Below, piece after piece: positions 26,113 to 38,206 of a stretch of 64,000 bases of DNA (position 1 is its first letter; the number at the start of each line of letters is the position of its first letter). The DNA comes from Trametes villosa. Lineage: Eukaryota > Basidiomycota > Agaricomycetes > Polyporales > Polyporaceae. The notes under the pieces were generated by a model. The model made no database searches. It had not been told where the DNA came from and saw only the letters and a list, made by a program, of their open reading frames with translations. The translations under genes and the position numbers were made by a program. The stretch lies in contig PUDQ02000047.1 in assembly GCA_002964805.2 (NCBI GenBank), forward strand, positions 310,001 to 374,000, given 5' to 3'.

Positions 26113-27957
26113 GGTTGGGATGATGCCTCTGGTCCACGTATGTCGCCGTTGACTTAAATATCCAATGTGTTCTAGGTATTCAGTGTCTCATCTGACGTGA
26201 CCGGCCCCATATACCACTATTGGCGATAAGACCAATTGGCCCGGGCACTACAACACAGCGATTCAATACCAGCGCACAATAGACGAGACCGCACAGAGAG
26301 TGGCGTCACTACTCGGCCCGTTCGTCGAGCTGCTCAAGTTGCTGCGAACAGCGTCCAGGGGGCCGGTGGGCCGTGTACCAGGTGGTGCGCGAGCGCGCCG
26401 CTGCGTGCACAGACCCAGAACTCCAGCCGCACGGCGTGCGTGTGCGGTCACTACGACTCTGTCCTCTGGGTAATTTGTTTGTATCTTGGCCACTCTGCCG
26501 CACGCTCATCCGCTCACGATAATATGTGCGAGATAGAAGGATCCCCCGCCGTTCCGACCCACCATGATAGTGCCATACACTGCTTCGTGGGCGAGACTCG
26601 CCTCCTAGTACGCAGCCGTGCATTTCCCAGTCATTCTCATGTGCACGAGTACAGTATCCGCAAGTTTGACCGACCGTCAGTAGGTCTACAGCAAACCTCC
26701 GGCCCGCCGGTGTCGCCCTCTTCCCGGACCCACCGACCCTTCCCCACACACAGCTCGTGGGACCCTCCCCGCACACCCCCGCACCGAAAGCAAGGAACTC
26801 GCCTTCCCTCACATGGGCGCACACGGGCGCTGACGTACATCTTACCTCCCAGCTTGCTTCTCCCGTGAGGCTGCGCAATTGAGTCGCCCCGCATGTGGGG
26901 GGCCGCTCCCCGAAGTGGACGAGGCCGCCACGCGCGCCATTCAGTGCGCGCGGGCGTTTGTGTGGGTCGCGTTCGGGGAGGAGATCGTCGGCGGGGCCCT
27001 GCGCGGAGAGTGGTGCGTCTGCGAGTCGGCTGCCTCGCAGCCCGCGGAAAATGGGAAAATGCCCCACGCTGGCTGCGCCCCCGCCAGCGATGCCGAGTCG
27101 CTGATAAGTGGTGGGTGTCAGCATGTCAGCAGGAGCACACCTCCAGTGGCTAGCTAGAAGGGTGGTTTCGAACCAGACCCGCGGCCGCGGAAACGCATCA
27201 CCTCGAGGCTCGAGGCTCGCCGACATTCAAATGAATATGTATCGACGCCAGCCTGAGCCTCGCCCCGGGCCACCGCCCCTGTTCGGCCCTCGGGGCACGA
27301 GTAAAACCACCGCCGCCGACTCGGGATTCCCCAGCGGTGCATTTAAGCACACGGCACCCCAAAGCTCGCGTTATGGACGGATGGGGCCCGCGTGGGCGCG
27401 TACGTTACCTGCACGCCTGCGAGGTGATTGGCGTCCCCGTGAGTTCAGAGAGCCTTTCCTCCCCGGACTTCGATCTCGGCATCCTCCCAGGCCCGGCCGC
27501 GGTCCTCCCCGTTCGCGCGGGTGGCGTGGAACCGGACTCGCGCACGCACGGCACCGCTGGGCTCGGGACTCAGCAGGCACTTAGGCGGGTCCATCCGAAT
27601 GTTTGCGCGTTCTGATGGCGGTGGACACATAGTGCGGCGTACCAGTACACCCGACGCCCGACGGTCCCCCACGAGGGATAGTGCGTTTCCCGCATGGGGT
27701 AAGGTCAGAGGAACGGGAGGCTCGTGCCCTCAGGAGAAAATCAGACGGGTAGCTGCGGGTGCAGGCGCAGCGAGTGTCGAGCGTCGGACATCGGACGCCT
27801 TCTACCCCGTCTTCCGTTTGGGGTGGGGATGACATCTATGCAGGCAAGCCGCCCGGAATATGTTACAGGGTACAACAGCACACGAACCCAGAACCTCTAA
27901 GAAGACAGAACACGCACGCACACCTCCATGTCATGACACGACGTGCCATCGCACTTT
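26113..27957. other. GC-rich gene-free stretch
   Basis: About 1.8 kb. Long open frames occur on both strands but show no family motif or credible splice structure, as expected by chance in GC-rich DNA. A GGTTCGAAACC word near 27165-27180 resembles a Pol III box B, but no cloverleaf forms. Confidence 0.5.
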
Positions 27958-29745
27958 TTACTCCGCCGCGGGCCCAGCCGCGCTCGTACGATACCGCGCC
28001 GCGGGCTCGACCGCCGCCTGGCCCTTGCGGTCGCGATAGAACAGCACGGTCCCTGCGCGCGGCGCGGTCAGCGATAGGCTCCGCAGCGGTCTGATTGGAA
28101 CGAGAGGGTGACGCACCGGTGTCCTCGACGAACTGGCACGCGTTGTAGTTGTCCCAGAGCGCGCGGAACGCGGGCTTCTCCGAGTAGTGGTAGTGCTCGC
28201 CGAGGAACGCGCGCAGGTGCTTCGTCGCCTCCGCTCCGTGGTCTGCGGCGGTGAACGCTGGTCAGCCGCTGCAACGACGGGGGGAGGGGGATGTATGGAG
28301 GTACTGACAGAAGGGCATCTTCGGGAAGAAGTGGTGCACGACGTGGTAGCGCGCGACGTCGTGCAGGAAGAAGCGGCCCATCCAGCCGAGGAAGTCGCGG
28401 TCGACCGTCGCCGCCGCCCCGCGCTGGAAGTTCCACTCCGCCTGGCGGTAGTGCGGCAGCTCCGGGTCCGTGTGGTGCAGATAGGTGATCATGATGAACC
28501 TACCCGCCGGGGACGTCAGCGTTAGCGGGGCGTGTGTGGCAATCGCGGCGGAAGGACGGACCAGTGGGTTACGCAGAGCCAGGGAATGGCGTAGTACTTG
28601 GCGACGGCCGCTGCGCCGTAGGTCTGGCATGCGAGGCGGGCGAGCCAGGCGGTGGTGAGGATGCCGATGTTCGATATGAGGACGGCATTACGCTGCTCGC
28701 GGGTGAACAACACCGAGTTTGCTGGTTGGCCAGATATCTCAGTACGACGAGCCCCTTATCGGACACACACTTACGATCGAAATGGTTCGTCCACCTCGGA
28801 TAGCTTTTTTGACCGGAGACATTGTACACTAGCATATAGTCAGCTAATTGAACATGAGATTCCGGGCCGAGCGAGACGCTTACCAAGGTACGCAGGGAAC
28901 GCGAACAGCTGCTGGCGCACGAGGGTGAAGAGCGTGTAGATAGGTGTGTCGCCAAGGTACTCGTCATAGTCAATTTTATGATGCCCGTCTTCCTCGGGGA
29001 TGCCAAGATCGCTCCGGGTCTTGGGCACATACACTTCATCTCGTTCCATCGAAGCATGGTTGCAGTGGTGCCGGTGATGTGAGATCTTCCAGCTGAAGTA
29101 CGGCGTCCACAGCAGCGTGTGGGTAACCTGCAGGAACGAAGAATGTCAGCCGCCGTGTCTTAAAGTCTGCAAAACCACGACATCACTCACAAACCCGACG
29201 ACGTTACATAGTCGCTGGCTCGGCGAGAAGGCACCGTGGCCGCACTGTATGCACAAAGCAGTCAGAATATACCGAGGTCAGACCGCGGTCGCATTTACTT
29301 CATGTCCGATCACCCAGATCCCAGTGAATATCAGACCCTGGAACCACCAGCTGCGAGGTCCGATTAGCCAGCGGAGCGCGCAGAGCCTGCGAGGGACGCT
29401 CACTATAGCATCCAACTGGCCCAGCGGGCAAGCTCAGCACCGGGTCCTGACAGACTCCGGACGGCGGCGCGGCTGGTAAACGTCGGGTCAATGAGCAGTG
29501 CTGCTCTCCAACAGCAGGCCGCCATGAGTAGGTCGGCACAAAGCCAGGTAAGGCCTCTCCGCGTATCTCGGACGAAGAGGTGAGCTGGAATGGCCTCCCG
29601 AATATCTTGCAATTTCCTGGAGGACGAGACAATCAGAGACATGCGGAATACTAGAGCGAGGTACGCACCATGACATGGGAGTGAACTCGGGCGTGCCGCG
29701 TTCAGAGCGGCTGGGCGACTGCTCGGGGCCGCTGGAGACGGGCAT
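27958..29745 (-). CDS. membrane fatty-acid desaturase, delta-12 (oleate) type
   Basis: Ten exons: 29745-29669, 29616-29404, 29350-29299, 29244-29191, 29127-28884, 28828-28775, 28721-28562, 28499-28309, 28242-28117, 28052-27958; 421 residues, phase kept throughout. It is an ER membrane di-iron desaturase that introduces a double bond into acyl chains. The three His boxes are HECGH (in VIGHECGHGAF, split by an intron), HRHHCNH (in SWKISHHRHHCNHAS) and HVVHH (in ARYHVVHHFFPKMPFYH). The surrounding blocks, ERDEVYVPKTRSDLG and AFPAYLVYNVSGQ, are those of fungal delta-12 enzymes making linoleic acid. The exact regiospecificity (delta-12 versus omega-3) cannot be settled from sequence alone. The C-terminus ends GTVLFYRDRKGQAA plus a short tail. 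Confidence 0.93.
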
Positions 29746-31984
29746 TTGGGGAGGCGAAGAGCGACGGAGCCCTGTGGAGTTGAGTGTGGCACGGCGCCCG
29801 AGTCGTGGCGAGGATAGAGAGGGCGAAAAGAGGATCGCTCGGCGGCCGCGCAGCTCGCGAATTTATCCGTCCGGAGAGGGCGAGATCCCCGGCCTGCAGC
29901 TGTCTCCTGATGAATGACGCTCAACGAATGAGATTGCCTACACGTTGTGCGCCAAATCAGAGAGGCTGCGAGACGCAAGATAGAGTTGCAAGCTCACGCA
30001 CGCGCGTGCTGCTCTGAGAGGCGAAGGGGTGAGGCGGAGGCCGACGCGAAGGCCGAAGGGCTGATTAAACATATAGAACACATTCGCGGAAGGCGCGCGA
30101 GGAAGAACGGGCAGGAGCGAGCCGACGCGGGGCGCGTGGCAACGGCGGGGGCAGACAGAGTGGGAGGGAGTCGGCGCGCAGGGGGCAATCTGTCACGTCA
30201 TGCGTGTTGGGAAAGTTCCCAACGGGCGACGGGCCCTGGCTCCCATGTCCCATGCCGTGATCTTCTCCTGCGCGCTATTGCGCCGCGCCAGCTTGGAGCG
30301 AAGGCACGGTCTGAATGGGGCGGCAGAAGTAGTCATATTCGGGCACGTGGCGACCCCATGTTGCGCACAACTCACGGCGTGTCGCACTCTGACCGCAAGG
30401 CGGTGTCGGGGACCGACAGCGTACATTCGCCTCCAGGCAAATGGAGTGGTTTGACGGGACATTTGAAGAGGCAAAGCGGAGGCATGGTGATGGTAGCGGT
30501 GCAAGACGGAACGTGCAGACGCCACTACATTATATGTGCTTTCTCACCTTCGCAACCTTAAACGCCACAACTAAGCACTGGCAATTCCCGTGAGAACTCC
30601 TCCGGGCCCTTGCTCGGCGCAATCAAACACTCTGGCCATGAGGTGAACAACTGGCTCAGTAAGCTTCATAAGCTAGCCAACCACCCTAGAAGCACTGATC
30701 CTGCGGATATCTGGCCATCAGAGCTCCTCTGGAAGCCAGTTAGCCTCGGATCCCTGCACGCATACGATGGCGGTGAGTAACGCCAGTTTCACGGAGATTC
30801 CGAAGGGTGCCTTTTATGGCAACATCGTTCGCCGCTACCGCACGGAAGTGACATCCCTGCCAGAGGACGCGTGTGCGCTGCGAGCTTAAGCGTGTCCATA
30901 CGTGTACAGCGACGCGCCTGCTTGATTTGACTTGCGGCGACGCAGAAAGGATCGGCGCTGGCTTCCATCGCTCTCCGCCCCTCGTTCTCGGCTGATGCCA
31001 CACCGTGGCGGCGGCGGCGGCTTGACGCTCCTGCTTCTATCCGCAGCGCCTCAAATAGTCTAAGCTGGCCCACGTTCAAGTTCCCCCTGGCCGGCCAAAC
31101 CGAAACTCATGCATCATGCACGACCCGTACCTCTTTGCCAAGATGTACTCAAGTTACGCTGAAGTACCCGTAAGTATTCCGCGATACCTAATAATTCGTA
31201 ACACATCCCCCGTACTCTTCTGAGCTGGTGCATCATCGGCGGGTATACACGTCGCTTGACAGTGGGAGGATGGACATGACCTTGAGGGACGAATGATCCA
31301 TATTCAGAACACGCGCCGGGTAGTAGGCAGGGTGCGTACTAGTCTTTGAGCGTCGACGTCTACGATAAGTTTAAACACATCTATCGGCGAAGGAGTGGCG
31401 CACAGATGTGACCACCAGGTCGTCGGAAAGTGCCGGCCCGTGTCTACACAGGCCCCTGGAAGTCACTTCTTAGCGACTTACCTATACCACTTCCCTACCC
31501 GTTTCCCTCATGTCTTGCGGGTACGTTTCCCACGCTGATGTCAGTAATTCAACCCCCCAGTTCCAGAGGCAACGGGGAGGGAGAGCTACGGCGTGCGAAT
31601 TGATCTGGTCGGCGACATTCACATGAAGTGTAGCGGGTGGTAGAGCCTGCCTCATCTAGCGAGCGGTTCCGGAGCGAACGCCGCCATAATGACCTTCTGC
31701 AGCATTGCCTCGCACGGACCTAGGGAAGAAAACCATTAAGCAGCAGTATGTGATCTAGTAGTATCTGGCCAAGAATACCGAGACTGAGATCTATCAAGAA
31801 GTGCATCTAGGTAGCGTCCAAATGTTGGTGCAATCACCAAGCCCAGCGGACAGCTCAGGCCCCAGGGCGGCTCCGGGTGCGTTCTGCCCGCTGTGCTGCA
31901 TGAACCGAACGCCACATTAATCTCCATCAATAACTGACATCGCCGCTGCCGCAGCGCGCGGAGTGGACGAGACCCGTACCGAGA
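29746..31984. other. gene-free stretch upstream of the desaturase
   Basis: About 2.2 kb. A 72-codon open stretch ending at a GT donor near 30773 has no in-frame ATG or recognisable partner exon, so it is not called. Nothing else supportable. Confidence 0.45.
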
Positions 31985-34074
31985 TCACCAGCCGGAGAAG
32001 AGCTTCGACACCTCGGCGCCGCTCACGACGAGCTCGGACTGTGCCTGGGAGAGCACCCGGAAGCCAACGTCATCGCGCTCGGGGTCACGCACAAAATCGG
32101 CTCCGTCGATAGAGACTGTGACACCGCGCGGCTTCGGCCTGTCTGCGGGATCGTACTGGGCGCCCCGTCAGCAACGGGCGTGGTGGTAGAGTATCGCAGC
32201 CACGGCGAGATCGATATGCCCTTCGTGAGCTGGTTCTATAAGTTGAGGCGGAGCTTCGAGGTCCTGACAGCAGTACCGCAGGGATTGCTCGTCGAAGTCG
32301 GGGAGCAGAGCGCTAGCTCTGTGCAGCAATATGCTTGCATTACCGCTGTCCTCTGCGCTGCGCATATCTCCGCCAACAGGGACGTATCGATCTCGGCGTG
32401 GCTGAAAACGGGAATAACGCACCTTGACCAGCGCATCAAGGAATTGCAGCACCGGCTTCACGTACCACCGTGCAATGCGGCCGTCAGGGCCGCGCTCAAA
32501 CCACCCGAGATGGCCTCCCGTTTCGGTAATCGCAAGCACTATCCAAGGATTGTCGCGAAGCTAGCAATGTCCGCCGCCCTCAGCCGAGACAACGCAGCCG
32601 CAAGCGACAGCACACGTACCTCGGGTTTCTGGAGGTCCGCCGTGCCCGTAATGGGGTCGTCGAGGCTGTTGACCGCCAAGCACGGTATGCGGATGTCCCG
32701 CGCGACGCGCGCGGAGCTGATCCGCGCGTAGTAGTCGTACACGTTCTTGAACCCGTACAGCGGCGCATTGACGAGCACGTCGAACTGCCTGAGCGTGATG
32801 CTGCGCCGCGCGAACACGTCCTCGAATGTCTTGCGGTGCACGGGCAAGTCGCGCGCGGCGAGGAATACCTTGCCGTGCAGCCGTAGGAGCCGGCGCAGCG
32901 CGTCCCCGAGCACCCAGCGGTAGACGTGTCGGCCAAAGAAGGTGCTCGGGAGATGGATGGAGCCGTCGATGAAGTCCCAGGGGTTCGCGAGCGTGACGAG
33001 GGCTTGTAGCGGACAGCGCTCGCCCTCCTCCCCGGCGTACTTCGTGAGAATATTCGCCCCAAGGGAAAACCCTACGCACCACAACGTCAGCCCCTTACTG
33101 TAGACCTAAACTGGCAGCCTACGGACCCAGCCCAAATATCCGACACTCGGGGAACGTGTGGCATATCCAGAACGCAACTTGTCGGATATCATCCGACGAC
33201 CCTGCCTGCGGCGCAGCCGTCAGTTCAGCCGTTCTCCAACCCGGCACCCGGCCTGCGACGTACGTGGTACAGCCGTGGGGTGACGACGGGGCTGCCGTTG
33301 CAGCCGCGGAAATTGAGCACGACCGCACGAAAGCCGAGCCCGCCTGCGCCCGCATCCGGGGTCGCGCGCGCGAGCACCGCGCGGATATACGGCTCGTGGG
33401 AGCCCCCGGTGAGACCGTGTGCGACGAGCAGGACGTTCTCCTTGGGCGAGATGGGCTTGCTCGTAAAGGGGGGCGAGACGTCGACTGCGAGGATGCCTGC
33501 GCGCGCGGTCACTCGTTGGCGCGGCGAATGAGGGACGAGCATTGAACTATACCTTTGTCGGGAAGTTGGAGGAACTTCCTGGGGGCGAAGTTTGTCAATT
33601 TGTGGGAGATGACGCCTCGGACCCGAGCAGTTACCTCTCGTAGACGACCGGGTCGACCTTGGAGAAGTCCCCGACGGAGCAGAACATCGTCTGGGCGTCT
33701 CCCCTGTCGAATGAACGTCGCTTTAGGCAATGCGCACGCCTGAACGTCAGACGGCAATGCACGTACCCGGGCAACCACCAGATGCCGTTGAACTTTGCGT
33801 CCGGCCCAAGCGCCGGGACCTTTTCTCGTACGAGCTCGGCGAAGGTCATCTCGGGCTCAGCGCCATGTCGTTCTGGATTTTTAGGCAGAACGGCAGAGGC
33901 CTTGGCGGTGTGCACGGTGACGAACTGCTGTCGTCGGCTGCTCAGTCTGCGCCACAGGCTGTAAAGCACGACGAGCGTAACGCCCGTGACGAGGAGGGTG
34001 TTGCCTGGAATTGACAGGTGTTCAGTGCGCTTCTTAGGTTAACGGCCCACGCTGAACAGCCGCTCACCCGTCAT
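31985..34074 (-). CDS. alpha/beta hydrolase of the YheT/EMB8 (ABHD1/3) family
   Basis: Nine exons: 34074-34068 (7 nt), 34004-33767, 33703-33635, 33578-33553 (26 nt), 33496-33264, 33205-33127, 33071-32620, 32560-32423, 32155-31985; 470 residues, in phase. The first exon encodes only MTG plus one base; it is chosen because the next exon has no ATG and the join gives MTGNTLLVTGVTLVVLYSLW, a membrane anchor. The hydrolase core has AHGLTGGSHE (oxyanion region), GFSLGAN (nucleophile Ser), SLDDPI (acid) and TETGGHLGWF (His). Yeast relatives are acyl-ethanol O-acyltransferases/esterases, so a lipid ester or phospholipid substrate is likely. The last intron is 267 bp against 55-63 bp for the others, and is open on the coding strand over most of its length. 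Its boundaries are the least certain part. Confidence 0.87.
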
Positions 34075-35008
34075 ATCGAGGCCACAGATGTCGAGGCCAC
34101 GTATGCCTTGCACACCAGGGACACAGAAAGAGAACAGTCGGGCTGTTGCGCAGCACAAGGCGGCTTCATACACCCACCCGACGTGGGAATCTTGGGGAGG
34201 TGCAATTTGATGGCAGGATTCTAAGCTCTCGCCACGCAAGATAGGCAAGGGTACTGCAGAGGACCTGGCGTAAGATGGTGTTTAGGCGAGGTCAGGATAT
34301 GTGCAACATACCCGGGGTTCGGCTATGCCAGTACTTGATGCGATGCTGTTTAGCTAAACAGATGAAGTACTTTGCACGCCCAAAGCAGCCTAGCAAACTA
34401 TAGTCGCAGGTTCATCATCGCATGTAAACCTCCAGATGGGGTAACTATCAAGCCGCGTAGTTTCCCCGTCGGTGCGTCAAGGAAGAAGACAAGCAAGATT
34501 CGGGCAAGTTCAGGCGTACTACACGCGCTTCGGCATTTGCCGATCGAAGCCACAGCTGAGTCCGCTGCTCACTCAGGCTGGTCCCGACGTCTTCCTCATA
34601 CTTCTGCTTTTTCATGTCGGCCCTTGCGAGATTCTCAGTACAGTGCGCCTTTCACAGAAGTTTTTGAGCGGTCCGCGATGCTCCTTATATATCTGGAGAG
34701 ACGTATCTCAGCATCCTTGAGGCAATCGACTAGTGCCCACGATATTGCAGCAAGTGCCAACGCAGTCATGCTACCTGCTAACCTCTGCTAACGGTTTGCG
34801 GACAGGTGCTATGCATTCGCGGGTTTTCCCACTCCTCAGATCTCAGGGCATGCACGCCTAGCTATGTCTTTTAAATTGATGCCGACCGTGTTGTGGGCGT
34901 TATCATGATCGTGTAGGCAACAAATAATCAAGACACATCGGCCATGGGCGGTCCCGGCATCCCCTGCGTGTCGCAGGCTGTCTCACTCCTGCTCCTGTAA
35001 AACCCAAC
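34075..35008. other. divergent intergenic region
   Basis: About 0.9 kb between two divergent genes; no gene or strong TATA box identified. Confidence 0.45.
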
Positions 35009-36530
35009 ATGTCGCACTCTTCGACCCCAACCCTCTCCAGCCAAAGGTCCACAGCTATGTCAAGCACGGTGGCGCGCACGGTTCTGCCTTCTTGGGCTAT
35101 TCCTGCCTTGCAAGTGGCGGTTATGGCTTTAACGGCACTCCGACCTCCTGCCCCCCTTCGCCTTGCTATGACGCTCCTGCTGTCTTACTATGTCTCCTCT
35201 CTGCTCGTTCACCACACAACCGGGGAAGGCGCGGTGCATGACTCTGGCATGGGGGGCGTTATCGGAAACGTTGCATACGGCGTTCTCGTTTATCCGTGGT
35301 TGTGCGACCCCATAACCGAATGGCATTACCGGGGAGAGGACATTTCCCGTGGTGCTACTTCCTCATTCGCCAAGAAGATGTACAAGGCGACGTGTGCAAT
35401 TATGAACACGCGTCTCATCGGCTGGAACTCCGAGGCATGTCGCCCATTCGCCCCTCCTGCAATATTCGTGCTAAGCGACGCTCTGTTTGTAGGTACCAAA
35501 CGTACCGCCTCCCATAGCATCGCGGTCGCGCGGCGATTTTCTGCGGCATCGCTTCCTGCGCGTAGCGCAATGTCTGCTCTACATCGATCTCGCGCAGTCC
35601 TACGTGCACCTACAACCGCTCTTTCCGCTGCAGGGTACCGATGCGTTCCCCACAGGTTGGAAAGGCGCTGTGATGCAGTTCCCGTGTCTCCTCGCGTGGT
35701 ACGTAAACGTGTACGCGACCATGAAGCTGCTCAATACGGCCCTGGCCATTTTTTGTGTGGCGACTGGCCTCTTCAACGGGAATCCGGAGGATTGGCGTCC
35801 TGCGTTTGGGAATTGGTCCGATGCCTACACGCTCCGACGATTCTGGGGGTACGTGTATCATGCAAGCACCACTTATTGGAGTGTACTAACAGGCTTGTGC
35901 CATACAGGAGGACGTGGCACCAATTTATGCGCGTGGTATGCGTTCCCTTCCATCGCGTCTCTGGAACTCCACCGAAGTTGACTGCCATCATCATGCTTTC
36001 AGCTCTTCAGAGCCACAGGACAGTCCCTCGTGCGCTCCTTTGGACTCAAGAAGGGAAGCTGGGCGTCCTCCCAGACACAGCTCTACGCTGCGTTCTTCGC
36101 CTCGGGCCTCATCCACACCGCGTGTGATGCTATGGTCGGCAACAAGTACATCGGCATCCGCATGAAGTTCTTCATGGCAAATGCCGTCGCGATCGCATTC
36201 GAGGACACCGTCATTGGAGCCGCACGGTGGCTCGGTATTGGGGGGAAGGGGCGCGAGCCGACGCGGTGGCTCAGATGGGCAGGATACGTGTGGGTGTGCG
36301 CGTGGTTCTACCACGCGTGCCAGCCGGAGCTGCACTATATCCTGCCTCTCGGGGCAGCAGAGGAAGAGGTGCTACCATTCTCCCTTGTCCGGTCGTACGC
36401 GCCGGCCTTTGTGTACGTGTTTTCTTGCTCGTTTTCCACTACTTCAGCGCAGATTGACCTGCTATTCTCAGCATTCGCCTCATGCAGGCTACCTTGTAGT
36501 TTGCGTTTGTGCAGATCCATGCCGAAGTAG
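35009..36530 (+). CDS. MBOAT_2 / wax-synthase-like membrane acyltransferase
   Basis: Four exons: 35009-35434, 35493-35848, 35908-35935 (28 nt), 36003-36530; 445 residues. Intron 1 starts GC rather than GT (GAG|GCATGT...TAG|GTA); only this restores the family reading GWNSEVPNVPPP. Multiple hydrophobic segments (LQVAVMALTALR, LRLAMTLLLSYYVSSLL, LLNTALAIFCVATGLF, VWVCAWFYHACQPEL) show an integral membrane enzyme. FWGRTWHQFMR carries the His typical of these acyltransferases, and ASGLIHTACDAM follows the same family pattern. Relatives in ascomycetes and mushrooms acetylate or acylate alcohols, often terpenoids, but no terpene synthase or P450 lies in this window. An upstream in-frame ATG at 35009 was preferred over the one at 35057. 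Confidence 0.85.
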
Positions 36531-36709
36531 ACGCCAGTAAGCCCGAGACCGAGCCTGAGCTACGTGACCATCGCCCCATGGATGTAGCTCGCTAGCGGGC
36601 AGCCGGTGTATCTCCCTCGTCAATGCGAACGTACGCCATCCCATTTTACAGCTATGATACACAACCACATGCAGAGGGTGGCACCCTGGCGTAACTTTGC
36701 GACCAGTCC

Positions 36710-37645
36710 TCACGGGGTCGGAGTGGCACCGGTGTATGCGTGGATGGTCTCGTCCGCGCATCCGGCGGGGGTCATGTACGAGTACGCGCCCAGGTTGATG
36801 TACACGTCCTTGTTGCCCTCCGCGTCGGGGCAGACCAGCCACGCCTATACGCCCCAACCGTCAGCTCTCACCAGCCATCAAACAAAGCGAACGAGCGCCA
36901 CTCACGTTCGTCTGCGGGCGCTGGATGGTCGGGATGGACCACTCGACGGTGTCGCCGGACCACTGGAACGTGCCCGCGTTCGCGCCGCTCGCGGGCGCGG
37001 TCGACCACGACATCTTGAGCTTCGTCACGGACGGGTCCGAGCGGCCCTCGACGACGGCGTACAGCTTTGAGCCGTCCGCGGCGATCTGGATGAGCTGCCC
37101 GCTGACGATCTGGAACTGCGCGGCGGTGGTGTAGTCGCCAAGGACGGCGTCGCCCGCGGTGCCCTCGACCTCGGAGCGGAGGTACTGGTGGAAGTTCGGG
37201 GCCTCCTGCGGGAGTGCATTGTCGTTGAGCGTGTGAGGGGATCATGGAGACGGTGAGGGACGTACCACAGCGCGGATGAAGGAGTTGCCGGTCACCAGGG
37301 TGGGGAGGCTGCCGGGGGCGCTAGCAGTAGAGGTCGGCGAGCCGCCACCGCCGGGGTTGGAGGGGACAGTCGGGGTGCTGCTTGGCGCGCTGCTCGGCGC
37401 GGCGGCGCCTGGCAGGCATTGAGAGTAGTACTGGTTGGAGACGGTGCACGCCCAGCCGGATGGGCACACGGTGGCTCCCGTCCAGCCTTGGCCACCGCAC
37501 TGCAGGAAGGGACGCCCGTGAATGACTGTTTAAAATAATCAACTATCACACATACCTGGCCGTACTGGGGAGCCACAGCCTGGGCAGCAGCACCGGTAGC
37601 GAGGACGAGAGCGCCGGCGATCGCGAGGGATGTTGAGGAAATCAT
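36710..37645 (-). CDS. secreted CBM1 protein with an unrecognised C-terminal domain
   Basis: Four exons: 37645-37556, 37499-37266, 37205-36906, 36844-36710; 252 residues. A signal peptide ([18 protein letters not shown], cleavage near AAAQA) precedes a family 1 carbohydrate-binding module, [18 protein letters not shown] to QYYSQCLPG, which has the usual cysteines and aromatic residues for binding cellulose. A Ser/Pro/Gly/Thr linker of about 40 residues leads to a domain of about 150 residues starting [19 protein letters not shown] and containing [18 protein letters not shown] and [19 protein letters not shown] do not recognise this domain; no glycosidase catalytic motif is seen. The protein probably acts on or at plant cell wall cellulose. 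Confidence 0.88.
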
Positions 37646-38206
37646 GGTCGTTGGGGCTCCAACATCGCCCCGCACCTCGTATTTGTATCATGGCGCGAGA
37701 CGCGTTCCCCGAGACGAGTGTCGTGGCACACCGAGCAAATGCCTGTACCTCGGACCTACCGGAGCGACGTGACGCGGTGGAGAAGCAGCGAGCGCGAGCA
37801 TCACGCCGCGACGGGCAATTGTCGGGAGCGCAGACGCCCTTCGGACGGCGGGTTTTCTGCGCTACGCCGCATCTGGTGAGCTGGAAAAGCAGCAGCCAGG
37901 AGACAGCAGGTCTCTCCGGGAAGACGCTCCATTGCCGAGGGTGCCTCAGCGAGAATAATCTGAGGTGCTCGTGATCAGCCTCTGCGCGGAACGATGTTGC
38001 GGTCGATACCACTGTGCAGGATAAGTTCTCGATGCAATAACTCGGTGTGGCAAACATGTCTGAAAGAATCGATATCACGGGTGTCAACGTTTCAACCTGG
38101 GATATGAGTAGTAGGGTGCGTAGCGCCGTACGGTACGCTCACCATCCTCACGGAGATCCGACTCCGGCGAGACGCGAAGTCAGTGGACATGCTTAATATT
38201 ATCACA
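37646..38206. other. intergenic
   Basis: Promoter side of the CBM1 gene; no gene supported. Confidence 0.4.

Noticed and set aside
27163..27180. GGTTCGAAACC, a possible Pol III box B / tRNA T-arm
   Set aside because: The T-stem has only three pairs and no acceptor stem, D-arm or anticodon arm can be built around it.
26309..27226. 305-codon open frame on the minus strand
   Set aside because: GC-rich sequence with open frames on both strands, Arg/Gly/Pro/Ser-biased composition, no motif and no splice pattern.
30561..30773. 72-codon open stretch ending at a GTGAGT donor
   Set aside because: No in-frame ATG and no partner exon; a stretch this long is expected by chance somewhere in six frames.
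37539..38087. 182-codon minus-strand frame upstream of the CBM1 gene
   Set aside because: Covers the promoter and first exon of the CBM1 gene in another frame; basic, motif-free composition.
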